Assembly (NCBI GenBank): GCA_007026445.1 | Contig: VDMD01000003.1 | Coordinates: 1,302,001-1,366,000, forward strand | DNA from: Schizophyllum amplum | Taxonomy: Eukaryota; Basidiomycota; Agaricomycetes; Agaricales; Schizophyllaceae | DNA: 64,000 bases | Direction: 5' to 3' | Part shown: positions 1-10,917 of the stretch, piece by piece | How the letters are laid out: each line of letters opens with the position of its first letter | Position numbering within the stretch: position 1 is the first letter of the stretch | Notes under the pieces: model-generated | What the model saw: only the letters and a program-made list of their open reading frames with translations | What the model was told of the DNA's origin: nothing | Database searches by the model: none | Position numbers and translations under genes: made by a program

Positions 1-734
1 CACATCGTCGGTAATAGGGTTCTCCCCGGCATACTTCTCGAAGCCAAGAGCACCCACAGGCGCATCTACATTTGCTGTTAGTCAAAGTACACTCGGAGGA
101 TAGGGATAATCACTCGACGACTTACCCCACAAAACTGCAGTGCTAAGATATTTGCGCAAAAGCTGCCGGTCTTCGGTGTCTAGCAGTCCCACGGACGCGA
201 GCATAGCGAGCAAGTACGCGTTGCCGAGACTCCAGGCGACAACGTGCACGCTTCTCTCTCGTTGCGGTGCGATTCGGCGTGTGAGCGCCGCGACAAACCC
301 CGCAAGGCGCGCACCCTCGTCCAGCATGAGAGCGCGTCGCTGTGTCGCCGAGCCACGCGCGAATACCGTTGCTTCGGCGGGCATATATGCTGTCGAGCCG
401 GCATAGTTGCGTCGGTTCAGCGCGACGACGCGCACCCCCCGCGTCGGCGCGAGCGCGTTGATGCGCTCAAAGACATCTATAAGCAGGCTATAAGCATCGT
501 AGATGGACAGCGATAAGCCACGCGAGAGTCATTATGCAGAGTACACTTACTAGCATTGAAACCAAGCCCGTGAACGAGAATTAGCGTGTCGTAGGCGCCC
601 GCGCCCGGCGGCGCGCCGCTGTCCGTATACGTGAAAGTCATGGTGCTGCCCGGGAGCGTGAGGGCCTGCATCGCGGGGGCCAGGTAAGCTGTCGAATGCA
701 CCCTTCCCGCGCCCGACTTATGTATGCATACCAT
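1..734 (-). CDS. alpha/beta hydrolase, partial (runs off left edge)
   Basis: At least two exons are visible. The first carries the oxyanion-hole type motif LILVHGLGFNA and the next reads through VVALNRRNYAGS to VHVVAWSLGNAYLLAML. In the second, A-W-S-L-G sits at the nucleophile-elbow position: serine is present and the usual first glycine is alanine. This is the order expected of the N-terminal half of a soluble alpha/beta hydrolase; the acid and histidine would lie beyond the left edge. The start is uncertain: ATG at 734 or the in-frame ATG near 672 (MQALTLPG). Substrate cannot be told. It is a separate gene from the S9 peptidase to its right, which also has a hydrolase fold but its own complete triad. 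Confidence 0.65.
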
Positions 735-1162
735 CCCAGGCCTGTCCCAGGCTCCAGACGGCCCCTGCGTATCATTCGATCGCAGAACTGCCCTAATCGT
801 GTCACCGTCAAGGCCGTCGCTGATAATGTCATGCGCATCAGTGTTCTTGACAAAAGGTCACCCGCCCGCGGTGGGAAGCGCCGGTTCTCATGTACATTCT
901 CTGCGGGAGTGACGTTCCTTATGGAGAGGCTCGGCGGCGACTTCAGGACCAGGGCGCGCTTGCAGCGGCCAAGACTGACATGTTCCAGTCAAGGCAGGAC
1001 CGGGGTCCCGCCACCAGCAGTGGCCAACTGATCTTTGCGAGTGGGAAAAGGAAAGCGACGCGCACCGAAGATCTATCATCGCGTCAGCCGCTATGTACAA
1101 TAAGGAAATGACAATAACGGACATCCGTCTTCGCTCTGCAGCACGCGATTCCCATACTCGCT
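735..1162. other. intergenic, hydrolase to S9 peptidase
   Basis: The two flanking genes are on the same strand, so this should hold the 3' end of the peptidase transcript and the hydrolase promoter. Small open frames here show no recognisable protein features. I see no repeat. Confidence 0.5.
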
Positions 1163-3485
1163 CTACTCTGCGTCATCAGCACCGACGTTGAGAATTCGCC
1201 GATAGAAGGCCAGCTCCCTATCCGTCGCGTCCTTTATATGCTGTGCCATCTTGAACCCATGTCCCTCCCCAGGATATACCTGGTACTCTACCACGCCGCC
1301 TCTGTCGTGGATACTGTTATAGATCAGGTCCGACTGCGACTTGGGAACCACGCGGTCTTCGTCACCCTGCAGAAGCTACACAACCTCATCAGGTCCTGGG
1401 CGCAGAACAATTGGACGAGGGGCAAAGGTGTGCACGTACCAGCAACGGCGTGACAATCTTGCCTGCATGCTCCATGGGCGAGCGTTCCTTGAACAACTCC
1501 GGCTTCTCAGCGATGGGTGCAAGTAGCCCGTCGACATAACTGGCGAGAGGTCAGCTGTGTCGCAGCTCACACGCTAGGTCTATAACGTACCGGCTTTCGA
1601 ACTTGTGTGTATCGCTTGCAAGCGCGGTCAAGTCGGAGATGCCATACAGCGAAGTTGCTGCTGCAAACAGAGCAGGGTCGGACGAAAATGATATCGCGGC
1701 GAGGACCGCGTATCTGGGCCAACTCAGTCTTGAATCGACGAATAAGAGATCCCTCGACTCACCCTCCACTTGACGCGCCTCGCACAACCATCCGCTTGGG
1801 ATCTGCGAGGCCTTGGGCTGCGACGGCCCGAGCGACGGTCAGAGTATCCTCTCGGTCCGTGACGCCCCACATCCCGTTGAGACGATCGCGATACGCTCGC
1901 CCGTATCCTGCGCTGCCGCCATATTGCACATCGAGCCTACACGATCGTCAGCAACTCCCGCGATATAGCTGAACCACGGCACCTACCAAGCCCACCCCCT
2001 GCTGGTAAAGAAGAGCCTGCCCATGCTGCAGACCTGCATCGTGAGACTCGTCGGTCCGCCATGAAGCGACACAACGCAGGGCGGCGTTTCGCCATCCAGT
2101 CCGCCTGAGTAGTTCGGGTTGGTCGGCGGCCAGTATATCGCATACAGAACATCGCCGTTCGGTGCTTCCAGAGTCAGTGGGCGCGGGCGGGAGACGTAGC
2201 CAGATGGCAGCTCAGCCAGCGCCGACGGCTTGCCACTCTTATCCGCGATCTGCTCGAGCTTGTACTTCGAGCTGCTCAGCGGAGACGCGGGCGTAATCGA
2301 CAGCCAGACGGTCTTGAAGTAGTCATCCGGCAGACTGCCCTGAAAGAGGATCTTCTTCTCAGCGGGCACCCAACGCATGTACTCGACGACGGTGTACGGG
2401 CTGTCAAGGATGGTGAAGTCGCCCGATGCGAGGTCGACCAGGTAGAGCAGGCTGCGGCCATCGCGCATGGCGGCAAAGACGCCGTGCGAGCCGCCAGGGA
2501 GCACCACGTAGAACTGCCACCCGAGCTGCCAGGCAGGCACCGGGCCGTCGAAGTCCTGTGGGATGGGCTCCCGCAAGACCGCGCGCGCCTCAGGTGCGCT
2601 CAGTATGTAGGTCCAGGGGTTGTAGTACCCGGATACGTCGGAGAGGAAGAGGATATTGTCTGACGAAATCCACGAGGGGTAGCAGGCGCTGACCTTGCGC
2701 GACTCGCCTGCGATGTGCTTGCTGTTCGCGAGAGCGACAGAGGCGTCGTCGGTGACGGAGACGTCGGCGACGTGGACCTCGCCGCCCTCCCAGGACATGT
2801 CGGGGAAGGACCATTGCTGCCAGACGATGTGCGCACCGTCCGGTGCGAAGCGCGCATGCGCGTAGAAGTCCGCGCCAGACACTAGAGGCGCGATCGTCTT
2901 CTTCTCTGTATCGATAATGCAGAGGGTGTTCACGATCGTCGAAGGCGCGTCCTTGGTGTGGTCTTCCAGGATAGAGATGAGGAGATGCGGGTGGGTGGGA
3001 TGCACATCGAAGTCCGCGTACCGATAGGCAGGGTTCTCTGGACGCTGCTGTCAGCTTATGCCACAATCGTCCAAGGGCGCGTACCAGGCGTCACTGCGAC
3101 TGGCGCTTCCTCCCCCGCCCGGTAGCGGTACACCCGATTGTCTTTGCGATGCGAGAAGTAGAAGACCCCATCGCGCACGATCAAGGGCCCGCCGCCGTAT
3201 TCGTGCACCCCCGTGCGCACATTCCATTCCTTGCCCGGGAGGACGTCCGTGCTGCTCTCCGTGTGCACCAGCGCCGCGCGGCCGCCCTCTGCCGGACGCA
3301 CATCCAGGTGGTAGCGTTCCGATGTGATGGGGTCCACGTATAGCTCGTTCGCACTGCGGCCAGGCTGGGCGCGGCTGAATATCAGACACGGCGAGCGCTT
3401 AGCTCAAGACGCGTACGCTGTTCACGACGTGGTCGGCGGTGATGGGCGACTTCCAGGCGCCGTAGGGGGCTTTAGGCACGGTCAT
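1163..3485 (-). CDS. Prolyl oligopeptidase family S9 (acylaminoacyl-peptidase / dipeptidyl-peptidase-like)
   Basis: Serine peptidase with an N-terminal beta-propeller and a C-terminal alpha/beta hydrolase domain that hydrolyses short peptides. It starts at ATG 3485 ([16 protein letters not shown]). The long middle exon (1983-3005) is the propeller. The catalytic part spans several short exons: LHGGPTS, then [17 protein letters not shown], then RGASSGG across a splice junction near 1770-1785 (serine nucleophile), YGISDL and HKFESRY. The last exons give GDEDRVVPK (catalytic aspartate) and GEGHGF (catalytic histidine), ending in TAG at 1163. All three triad residues are present, so the gene looks functional. 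At least seven exons. No signal peptide is seen, so probably cytosolic. The exact S9 subfamily (B or C) is not settled. Confidence 0.88.
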
Positions 3486-3726
3486 AATGAAAGATCTGAG
3501 GGAGAAGACGAAGAAGGGTTTCGCGACTCTCAAGCAGCGGAAGTTGGAGAGAACATGGACGTGGAGGCGCAACATATACGACGGGCGCCAATTTCGCACG
3601 CGGCCTCCGAGAGCAAGGCAGCCGCCATGTTGGCGCGTACTGTACAAGGGTCGACTGTATTATGAGAGGCAGTAATCATAAACGTAAACGCTAGATGTAC
3701 AGGATGAGATGCTACGGCTCCCTTTC

Positions 3727-4838
3727 TTAGGTTTCCAGGGCTCTGACAATACCGAACGCTGCGCCAGCAGCGACACCGCCCACTAACAACGTCGTGACTG
3801 CGCCCCAGACGTAGTCCAGCTTGCCCTCCGTAGCTCCCGTGATGCGTGCCTTCACAGCACCAAATATCAACAGAACGACGCCGGTCAGCACGCACGAGTA
3901 GATGAGCGCCGTGTGCGCCCGCGGGATGAAGAAGTACGGCAGCAGCGGGATGAGGCCGCCCATGAGATAGCCCATGCCTATTGTGAAGGCGGAAATGTAG
4001 AGACGTTTCGTGGGAACTTCCTCTGCATCATAGTCAATACAATAGGCGAAGAGCGCATCAGACACAACGCACCCAAGCCCTCGCCGTACTTCAACAAGAA
4101 CGCAGTGAGTCCGACATCCTTTGCCCACCGCAGCGGACCCTCCTCTTCGTCCCTCCCGCCAGCCGCGCTGCCCGCGCTATCCTCGGCCTTCCGCAGGCTC
4201 CGCGCGACGAGATTGCATGTCTGCGCATCCACACCGACAGGCCCCAAAATTTCGGTGACCTCACGCTCCATCTCCTCCTCGCACGAGCGGTCGACACGCG
4301 CGGCGGTATGTCGGTGGAGGTAGCGGTAGTGGTCACGCTCAGACTGCGAGGCCAGGAAGCCGCCGATGCCCATGCTAATCGCGCCGGCGATGAGCTCGGC
4401 GACACCGCCGAGGACGACGAGACGCGACTCGCCCAGGGAGGAGAGGCCGGCGGTCAGCGCGAACGGCACGGTAAGGCCGTCAGACAGGCCGATAACCCTG
4501 AAGACGCGTGTCAGTTCGCAAAGTCGGGTGAGTTTGGGGCACAGCACGCACACGTCGCGAACAATGTCGGGGTCAATGAGGGTGCGCTCGTCAGGATCCT
4601 TCAACTCCTTGCAGCACGTCCCGTCCGGACGCGCAGGCTTCGCGCATTTGGCGGCAATGGGGATCTCCTGATCGCCCGCCGCCTCTGTAATCGGCCACAC
4701 GGGGGGCTTGCTCTGCGAAATTCCGGAGCTTCGCTTGAGCGGTACAGACGGCGCTACGTCGTCGACAACGGTGACTTCTGAGGACGCCGCGCCGTGGCCC
4801 GGAGACGATGTAGATGGTGTAGGGCTCGGGGAGGTCAT
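3727..4838 (-). CDS. CCC1: Vacuolar iron transporter, CCC1/VIT1 family
   Basis: Moves Fe(II)/Mn(II) from cytosol into the vacuole for storage and detoxification. Two exons: 4838-4073 and 4022-3727. The 50-bp intron (GTGCGT...GCAG) restores the family motif GEGLEEVPTKRLYISA; total 1062 nt gives 353 aa. Family signatures: VIGLSDGLTVPFALTAGLSS (first membrane helix), AGAISMGIGGFLASQSERDHY (the start of the metal-binding segment), an acidic EEEMEREV region, and C-terminal membrane helices YLMGGLIPLLPYFF and GAVTTLLVGGVAAGAAFGI. The N-terminal ~100 residues are polar with several Cys (KCAKP, GTCCKE, CVLCPKL), possibly regulatory. Upstream lies an ATCWGATAA-type motif (5107-5115), relevant because iron controls CCC1 genes in other fungi. 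Confidence 0.92.
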
Positions 4839-5359
4839 GGTGGTGACTGTGGTGGTTGCGGAATACGATGAAGCTGAGTGAGCAGAATATTCGGAATTTC
4901 GGGACTATTTCAATTGTGGAACATGGAGAGCGCACGTCATTCCATCACGTGACGGAGCGCACGCGTCAGCCTGGCGCCGAGGTGCGACGCATCATTTGGC
5001 CGGGAGTGTGCACGGCGACGAGCAGGAGGGACGCGTAAGCTAGCAAAGGGAAACCCCGAAGATGACAAGGAGGAGGAGGAGGAGAAGAACATGTTGTACA
5101 CTGATCTTATCAGATTGTTGGATCAGTATTCAGGGGCATTGCCGTCTTTGGGCAGTCTAAGCGCTTGTGCGTGACAGGTCCTGCTTGGCTTCCGCCCTCA
5201 TCTGCTTGCCTATTCCATTCTATCCGCCGAACAAGTACAAGAACGCGTACCGGAACGACACCTCTAGCGACATATTATTGAGCCCGGTTGAGGAACCGCA
5301 ACTTCGAAATACTCGACTTCGTCTTCCTACTATCCTCCAAGATTATTCTCATTGTCAAG
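4839..5359. other. divergent intergenic region, CCC1 / serine-rich gene
   Basis: Shared promoter region of two divergently transcribed genes. It contains an E-box CACGTG at 4946-4951, a purine-rich run near 5068-5090 and the GATA-type motif listed separately. The 3' part is pyrimidine-rich up to the ATG at 5360. Confidence 0.5.
5107..5115 (-). promoter_or_regulatory. ATCTGATAA motif, candidate iron-responsive GATA-factor site
   Basis: On the minus strand this reads ATCTGATAA, matching the ATCWGATAA site bound by fungal iron-regulatory GATA factors (SreA/Sre1/Urbs1 family). It lies about 270 nt upstream of the CCC1 start and on the same strand. The match is seen in the sequence; use by a regulator is inference. 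It equally faces the serine-rich gene on the other side. Confidence 0.4.
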
Positions 5360-7888
5360 ATGGCCAGACTCTCGTCCTCCGTCACGTCCCCAGTTATCTC
5401 TGGCATATCTATGCCTACTATACCCTCATTCAACAAGAAGTCCTCGAAAGATACCCTCACGATCAACTCTGCTCTCCGCCGTGTCAAGTCTAAGACGGCG
5501 TCCGACCGCACTATGGGCACGAACGTCACCAATGGTCCTCGCCTGACCACCTTCATCGACTGCTCTCTCTCTCTCTCCGACCTCAACGCCTATATCACTG
5601 CTAAGACGCTCTCGCCCGTCGTCTCTCCCAAGCCCTTCTCGCCCGAGGCCTCGCCATACGAGATGCTCGATACCCTGGAGCAGAAGTCTCCCCTGGACGC
5701 ACTCGGCCAGTCCCTGTCACCCAAGCCCAACAAGAAACCATCCAGCGCAGCGGAGCTCAACTCGCCTTTGGCCAAGTTGCGCCCGGCGACCCTTGCTTCG
5801 GCGAGCTTTCCTACGCACCTTGCAAACAGCTTTCTCGAGATCGACGTCGACTTGTCGTGGGTGGGTACGCCGGTCTTACCCAGCAATTCTGTAGCCTCAG
5901 CGGTACACGCGGTGCGGCAGGACTTCTCCGGCGACGTGACGACCAACGAGACCGTCTTCGTCACTCCGCTCTCGCACTGGGTCAGCACGCCGAACTTCGA
6001 CGACGACGAGCAGCACTGGAAGGTCAACGTATCTGGGCTCGCGTCTCCTCTGCCCAATGACGGGGACGTATCTACACTCGACGGCCGGCACCCCGCTACG
6101 CTTTTAGTACACTCGGAAACGACTGAGTTCGGTACACCTGAGGCTCCGTCCTTCGATCTCGAGGCTAGCGCTGCGACACCCTCCGTCATGGGTGCGATTC
6201 CCTCCGTACCTGCTATATGCTCTACGCCGGCAGGCGCCGTTCCTCCGCCTACTCCTGCCGACCACACGATGGACTACGATACTGCTATGCGTCATGGCGA
6301 CACGGCGCTGACCTATGACACGACGCTGGACTACGACTCGGATGCCAGCGAGCCCGCTCTCGGTCTGCAGCGGTGGCAGCCGCGGTCGGCTATGGCTAGC
6401 CCATCCGTTGGCCGGGAAGACTCTCATATCCGTCAGGCAGGCCCTCACGTCCTTCGCGAACCCCGTTTCGCCTGCGACGACGCTTGCGAGGTGCTCCCTT
6501 CCAAGAGGCATATTATCCAGGCTCCAACAACTCTCGCCCATCGCTCCGTGTGGGCGCGCGTTCGTGGGGTGACGCCGGAACCGGGGTGCACGGACCTGAT
6601 CGTGGCGCCGGGGCAGCTGGCGGCCATTGTGGGCGCACCCAGCGTCGGGATCACTACTGAGGACCTGGTGGTCTCTTTTCCAGTCCGCAGGGTCTCTACC
6701 GCGGAGCGTAAATTCGGCTACGATCAAATTTGCAAGTATCGCCTCAACGAGGCGAGCGACCCTCTCACCGTGGATGACCGCGATTACCAGAAGGCGCTGG
6801 ACGACACGCTGAGCGCGCGCCGGGAGCTGAAGCGGGTGACGAAGATGGCGCGGTGGTGGAAGCGGCGGGCGGGGAAAGTTGGTGTTGAGGGGAAGCCAAG
6901 TGGCGATGAGAAGGCGCGCGGTGAGGGGAAGGTAACGGGCGATGAGGGGCAGTCGATTGGTGGGTCAGCGGTGGGCGGGGAGGGCAACACCGCAGAAGAA
7001 GTGTCGTCAAGCGCGCAACCGCAATCGACCAAAGAAGACGATCAGGGCAGGACGCAGGATGGCGGGAGCAGCGAGCAGACCTTCAGGAGCAGCGAGCAGA
7101 ACGGCGAAGCGGCGGAGGGGGAACGCGCCCCGACCCTCGGACTCCTTGCACCATCCGCGAACGGGCGGTCCGGCATCTCTACCGCGTCTGCAGCGTCCTC
7201 CGCGAGTGCCTACTCCAGGTCTTCTGCGGCTACCTCCGCGATGCTGGGTGCGTCTGCGAAGTCTGCTGCGGGTATGTCCGCGGAGTCCTTTCTGGATGCA
7301 TCTACGGAGTCGTCGAGGGGTGCATCTGCTACAGACTTCTCAGCCGGTATATCTACGGAGTCGGCCGCTGGAGCATCTACCGCGACGTCGTTCGCGGGGA
7401 CCTCTGCAGACTCCTCCGCGTACGTGTCGGCCAAGTCTTCTGCAAGCACGTCTGTCGACTCTCCCGACAGGTCTTCTATGTCGGTCCAGAGGCGCACGAC
7501 CCCGTCCTCGCCGGCTCAGGGCAAGACGCGTGCCACAACCCCGCCCTCGCGACTACCGAAGAGGACCGCGAGCGGAAGATCGTCTGTACGCAGGGCATCG
7601 AAGCCGTCTGGTCCAGGGGCCCCAGGGTCGCCTGCGCATGTTGCTTCGGGGTCACCTACACGGCGTGCTGTGGGCTCGCCTGCGCTTGATGCGTCCGGAT
7701 CGCCTACTCGTGGACCTGTTGCTGCGGTTCTCGGAGTGGACCCCGCGCGACTTACGTCGACGCCGCCCAAGCCACAAGGCGAGAACAAGTCGGAGTGGAA
7801 GTCGCCGGATAGCATGGTGAGTACTTTCTCTGTTTCTTTGCGAAGCATTGGGCTCATTTGCGGCTTCGAGATGGCGTTCCTGTCTTGA
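5360..7888 (+). CDS. Serine/alanine-repeat-rich protein of unknown function
   Basis: Start chosen at ATG 5360 (context TCAAGATGG), giving about 842 aa without splicing. I do not recognise a domain. Order: a Ser/Thr/Pro-rich N-terminus (MARLSSSVTSPVISGIS), a more ordered central stretch with EDLVVSFPVRRVSTAERKFG and YDQICKYRLNEA, a basic coiled segment (ARRELKRVTKMARWWKRRAG), a Gly/Glu/Lys degenerate repeat (EGKPSGDEKARGEGKVTGDE), then about 100 residues of an 8-10 aa Ser/Ala repeat and a basic Pro/Gly tail (SGSPTR repeats). A GTGAGT donor at 7815 follows codon SM; a 54-nt intron from it would be in frame, so the final residues are uncertain while the stop at 7886-7888 is the same. Likely disordered, possibly heavily phosphorylated. 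Confidence 0.75.
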   Translation: MARLSSSVTSPVISGISMPTIPSFNKKSSKDTLTINSALRRVKSKTASDRTMGTNVTNGPRLTTFIDCSLSLSDLNAYITAKTLSPVVSPKPFSPEASPYEMLDTLEQKSPLDALGQSLSPKPNKKPSSAAELNSPLAKLRPATLASASFPTHLANSFLEIDVDLSWVGTPVLPSNSVASAVHAVRQDFSGDVTTNETVFVTPLSHWVSTPNFDDDEQHWKVNVSGLASPLPNDGDVSTLDGRHPATLLVHSETTEFGTPEAPSFDLEASAATPSVMGAIPSVPAICSTPAGAVPPPTPADHTMDYDTAMRHGDTALTYDTTLDYDSDASEPALGLQRWQPRSAMASPSVGREDSHIRQAGPHVLREPRFACDDACEVLPSKRHIIQAPTTLAHRSVWARVRGVTPEPGCTDLIVAPGQLAAIVGAPSVGITTEDLVVSFPVRRVSTAERKFGYDQICKYRLNEASDPLTVDDRDYQKALDDTLSARRELKRVTKMARWWKRRAGKVGVEGKPSGDEKARGEGKVTGDEGQSIGGSAVGGEGNTAEEVSSSAQPQSTKEDDQGRTQDGGSSEQTFRSSEQNGEAAEGERAPTLGLLAPSANGRSGISTASAASSASAYSRSSAATSAMLGASAKSAAGMSAESFLDASTESSRGASATDFSAGISTESAAGASTATSFAGTSADSSAYVSAKSSASTSVDSPDRSSMSVQRRTTPSSPAQGKTRATTPPSRLPKRTASGRSSVRRASKPSGPGAPGSPAHVASGSPTRRAVGSPALDASGSPTRGPVAAVLGVDPARLTSTPPKPQGENKSEWKSPDSMVSTFSVSLRSIGLICGFEMAFLS
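7216..7470 (+). repeat. degenerate 24-30 bp coding repeat (SAxSxxGx units)
   Basis: Within the serine-rich protein, about ten units of the type SAESFLDA, STESSRGA, SATDFSAG, STESAAGA, SADSSAYV recur. Codons vary between units, indicating old or selected divergence rather than recent slippage. Confidence 0.6.
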
Positions 7889-8286
7889 TAAATTGTTGCC
7901 TCCGAAGCGACGATGATTGGGGCGAGTGGTTCAGTGGCTTGGTGGGATATGGATATCGGGACTGTCCATAATATGCAGAATACCCCATGGCAATGGCCTA
8001 TGCATCATAATAAAGCGGTAGCAGTGACTGAAAACTGCTTGAGGAAAAGCGAGGAAGATCGCTAGTAAGATTTACGGCAAGGAATTGGCTAGTGACTCTG
8101 TTCTGTGCCGCGTCTAGAAAAGCTTGCACGAAGGCAAGCCTGAATTTGAGGTTCGTCTGCGATGCGGTATGTAACCCAAATTCACATTAATCGCGGCGTC
8201 GTGACGCTCGCACCCAGTAAACCCGTGGCAGAGTATCATGATCAGACTGGCAAAAACTCAAATGTACGACTACATGTTCCTATGCA
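7889..8286. other. intergenic, no gene seen
   Basis: Between the serine-rich gene and the tRNA. AT content is higher than in the coding regions. I see no gene or repeat. Confidence 0.5.
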
Positions 8287-8374
8287 CTGCCCCGGAGAGG
8301 CTCGAACTCTCGATCTTGTGATTGTACACCTATCTGTAACAGTCACACGCCTTAACCATCTGGGCCACGGGGCA
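8287..8374 (-). tRNA. tRNA-Asn (anticodon GTT) with 14-nt intron
   Basis: Read on the minus strand from 8374 it folds as a cloverleaf. Acceptor TGCCCCG pairs with CGGGGCA (7 of 7). A D-arm with A14 and G18G19 follows. The anticodon stem TGTGA pairs with TCACA, the variable loop is AGATC, and the T-arm is GAGAG-TTCGAGC-CTCTC with discriminator G. The anticodon loop is interrupted after position 37 by 14 nt (8323-8336), the standard nuclear tRNA intron site. The anticodon is GTT (8338-8340 complement). The body strongly resembles fungal tRNA-Asn (AAGGCG, GACTGTTA, CAAGATCG). Mature length 74 nt before CCA addition. Internal A and B boxes (D and T arms) are intact, so it should be transcribed by RNA polymerase III. 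Confidence 0.93.
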
Positions 8375-8627
8375 TATGGTCATTGCGACCTAAGCTATAT
8401 ACAGCAGCCAATGCAGTCCACCCACAGTATATTGGTAGTCACCCAAGGGCCAAGGCAGACGGTCAGGGAATGTTTATTGGGCGGTGGTCTAAACAGACGA
8501 AGGCCAACTTCGAACTTATGGGGCAGTCTGGCATCAAATTTGATGGATACTTATTGACGGCCGCTCGTGTTATTGACTACTCAACGTACAAGAACGAAGG
8601 CGAATTCGAAGTTGAAGGGTGCCTTCT

Positions 8628-10917
8628 TCACATACACTCAGCCACAAGCTCTGCTGCGCGCTTGCTTGCCGCTGCAATAACACATGGCACCCTCTTCGGA
8701 TGGCTGTTACAAATCGTCAACGCTCACCGAATGCTCAGCTTGATACAGAAAAGCGCTCACCTTCCTAGTCCTCCTGTGTATTCCGCTCTCTCTGGGTCGA
8801 TGATTATCTCCCTCCCTTCCTCATCCAGCTCCTTCGTGAAGGAGAGAACGTGCAGCATCGTCGCAATCGCGACGAACACCGAGTTCTCTGCTGTGAAGCG
8901 ACCAGGGCAAATACTGTGAACGGCAAGATGACAGTGAGCGGCCGAGATGGGCAGTTGTGAATATCTTGGACAAGAGTGAGAGGGGCGATACGCACCGTCT
9001 GCCATATCCAAAGTGCGACGAAGGCAACGGTTCGCCGAGGCCACCCTGTTCCTTAGCTAGGTAGCGGTCGGGATTGAAACGCCAAGGGTCAGAGTAGACG
9101 GTCTCGTCGTGACTGATGGCGGCTCCGTTGAACAGCACAAGGGAGCCCTGCAGAATTTACGTCTCAGCACCGCGTAATGGGCGATTTATATCACGAAAAG
9201 TCACCTTCGGGATAAACATTCCCTTGTATACGTCGTCTTGCAGGGCCCTGTGCGGTACCCCTGCAAATTAAAGTCACTTGAGAATGGACCCAAGAGACTC
9301 AGGTGGGAGCGGGTTACCTAGCGGGATGGTCGGCCAAAATCTAGAGTCTATCAGCAGACATAGAAGTAAAGCCATCGTGGTCAACGTACCGGAAGGTCTC
9401 CTGCACGATTCGCTCGATATAGGGCAGTGACTCGCGATCCGCCACCTTGGGGAGCCGGTCGGGGTCCACGACCGCGTCAAGTTCAACCTTCGCCTTCTTC
9501 TGGACTTCCGGCGCAGTTGTGATCCCGAAGACAAACGCAATCAGGGTATCGGTAGTCTAGCGCAAGATAAGAAATCAATTGCTTCTTCCTCTCAGCCAAC
9601 GCTCACGGTCTCTTGCGCAGCTGATGATAGCACACATGTCAGCGCTCACATATAGTCAGGCTCCCAAGCGACGTGGCCTCACCTCCATAAGCCGCTCCAA
9701 TCACTCCCTGGATTTGTCGATCCGACAGGATGCGGGCTTCTCCCCGCTGGGTACGGGCTTCTTCCTCATACACAGCGTCCGCTACAAGCGACGGCTTTGC
9801 AGTCCCCTTTATCTGCATAGCAGCACGTCAGTCTGCAGCGATGACGGGTGGTCGCACCAGCACGCACGATCTCTTTCACAACGTGGAGGAAAGGAATTGA
9901 CTGAACGCCGTCCACAGCCTGAGTCCACTTGCGCGCATGTTTCGTTGACCCAGTCGGGTCGCACCAGTCGGGAAGGTATTTGACTGAATAAAATTCGAGA
10001 CGATCAGTGGGGTGGCCTGATGGCAGCCAAAACGGCAACGCACGCCATGGGAAGAGGTCCAACCCAGCCGTTCCCAAAGGGGGTCCCTCGCTCACGGCGC
10101 GATTTACACCCTCTGCTATGGCGACGTATTCGTCGTTCGGTCCTAGAATTTCTTGCCCGGTTAAAATCTGCATGATAACTGCCGTGCTGAAGCTAAGTCC
10201 GATGAGGCTCGATGAGCGACAGGACAATAAATCAACTGCACTTACAGCCGCATGAGCGTTTGCCAGTCCCCCTGCTTAGTGATGATACGGTGCACGAGCT
10301 TCCTGGCCTCATTTTCCTGGATCGCGACGAACTTGCGGCTCGCGGCTTTCGAGAAGTCATTCTGGAAGAGGCGACGATAGGCGGGAAACATAGAATCCTT
10401 CGAGCTGAGAAACGTCAGGTGGTCGTGGTAGCCCATTCTGAGAGGACTTAGTGGCCTTTCCTCGATCACACAAATCCCATGTAGACACGCACAGCTCGAA
10501 GCTAGGGAAAGCTGGGCGGTCACTGTAGATTGAGCCTCGCTTCTCAAGCAGGTCGGTCGCCGCGCTCGCGCTGTTGAGCACCACAATGGACTTTCCGAGC
10601 ACGTTGACGTAGATAACGTCAGATCCTGCATGTTGATAATCAGTTGCACACTGGTATGCGAGGAGACTCGATGCACACGTACCGTATTCGCGACTCCATG
10701 CCATGTACGCACGCTCGGGCGCATTTTGCGGGACCACTCCCAGGTGACCGATCAGAGGATAAGGAGGAGGGCCTGGGGGAAGGGGCGGTCGGTCTCTTGA
10801 CAGTCTGACCCAACGGTACAGCACGTAGCCTGCTACGCAGGCAAAGACCTGCCAAAACACGAAAACCATTGCGGGAGTTGCTGGATGGTACTTGATAAGA
10901 GGAGGAGCGCCAGTCAT
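8628..10917 (-). CDS. Cytochrome P450 monooxygenase
   Basis: Heme-thiolate monooxygenase anchored in the ER membrane. It starts at ATG 10917 with a membrane anchor (VFVFWQVFACVAGYVLY), then the proline-rich hinge RPPLPPGPPPYPLIGHLG. Downstream exons carry TTDTLIAFVFGI (end of the I helix), PEVQKKAKVELD, the K-helix ExxR within ERIVQETFR, the meander PWRFNPDRYL and the heme loop FGYGRRICPGR, whose codons straddle an intron (GRR|ICPG) and include the cysteine ligand. The final 57-bp intron (8760-8704) joins GGLG to SHPKRVPCVIAAASKRAAEL and stops at 8628. More than eight exons. The heme-loop sequence is common in basidiomycete P450s annotated like O-methylsterigmatocystin oxidoreductase. Substrate unknown; no biosynthetic partner genes lie beside it. 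Confidence 0.9.
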
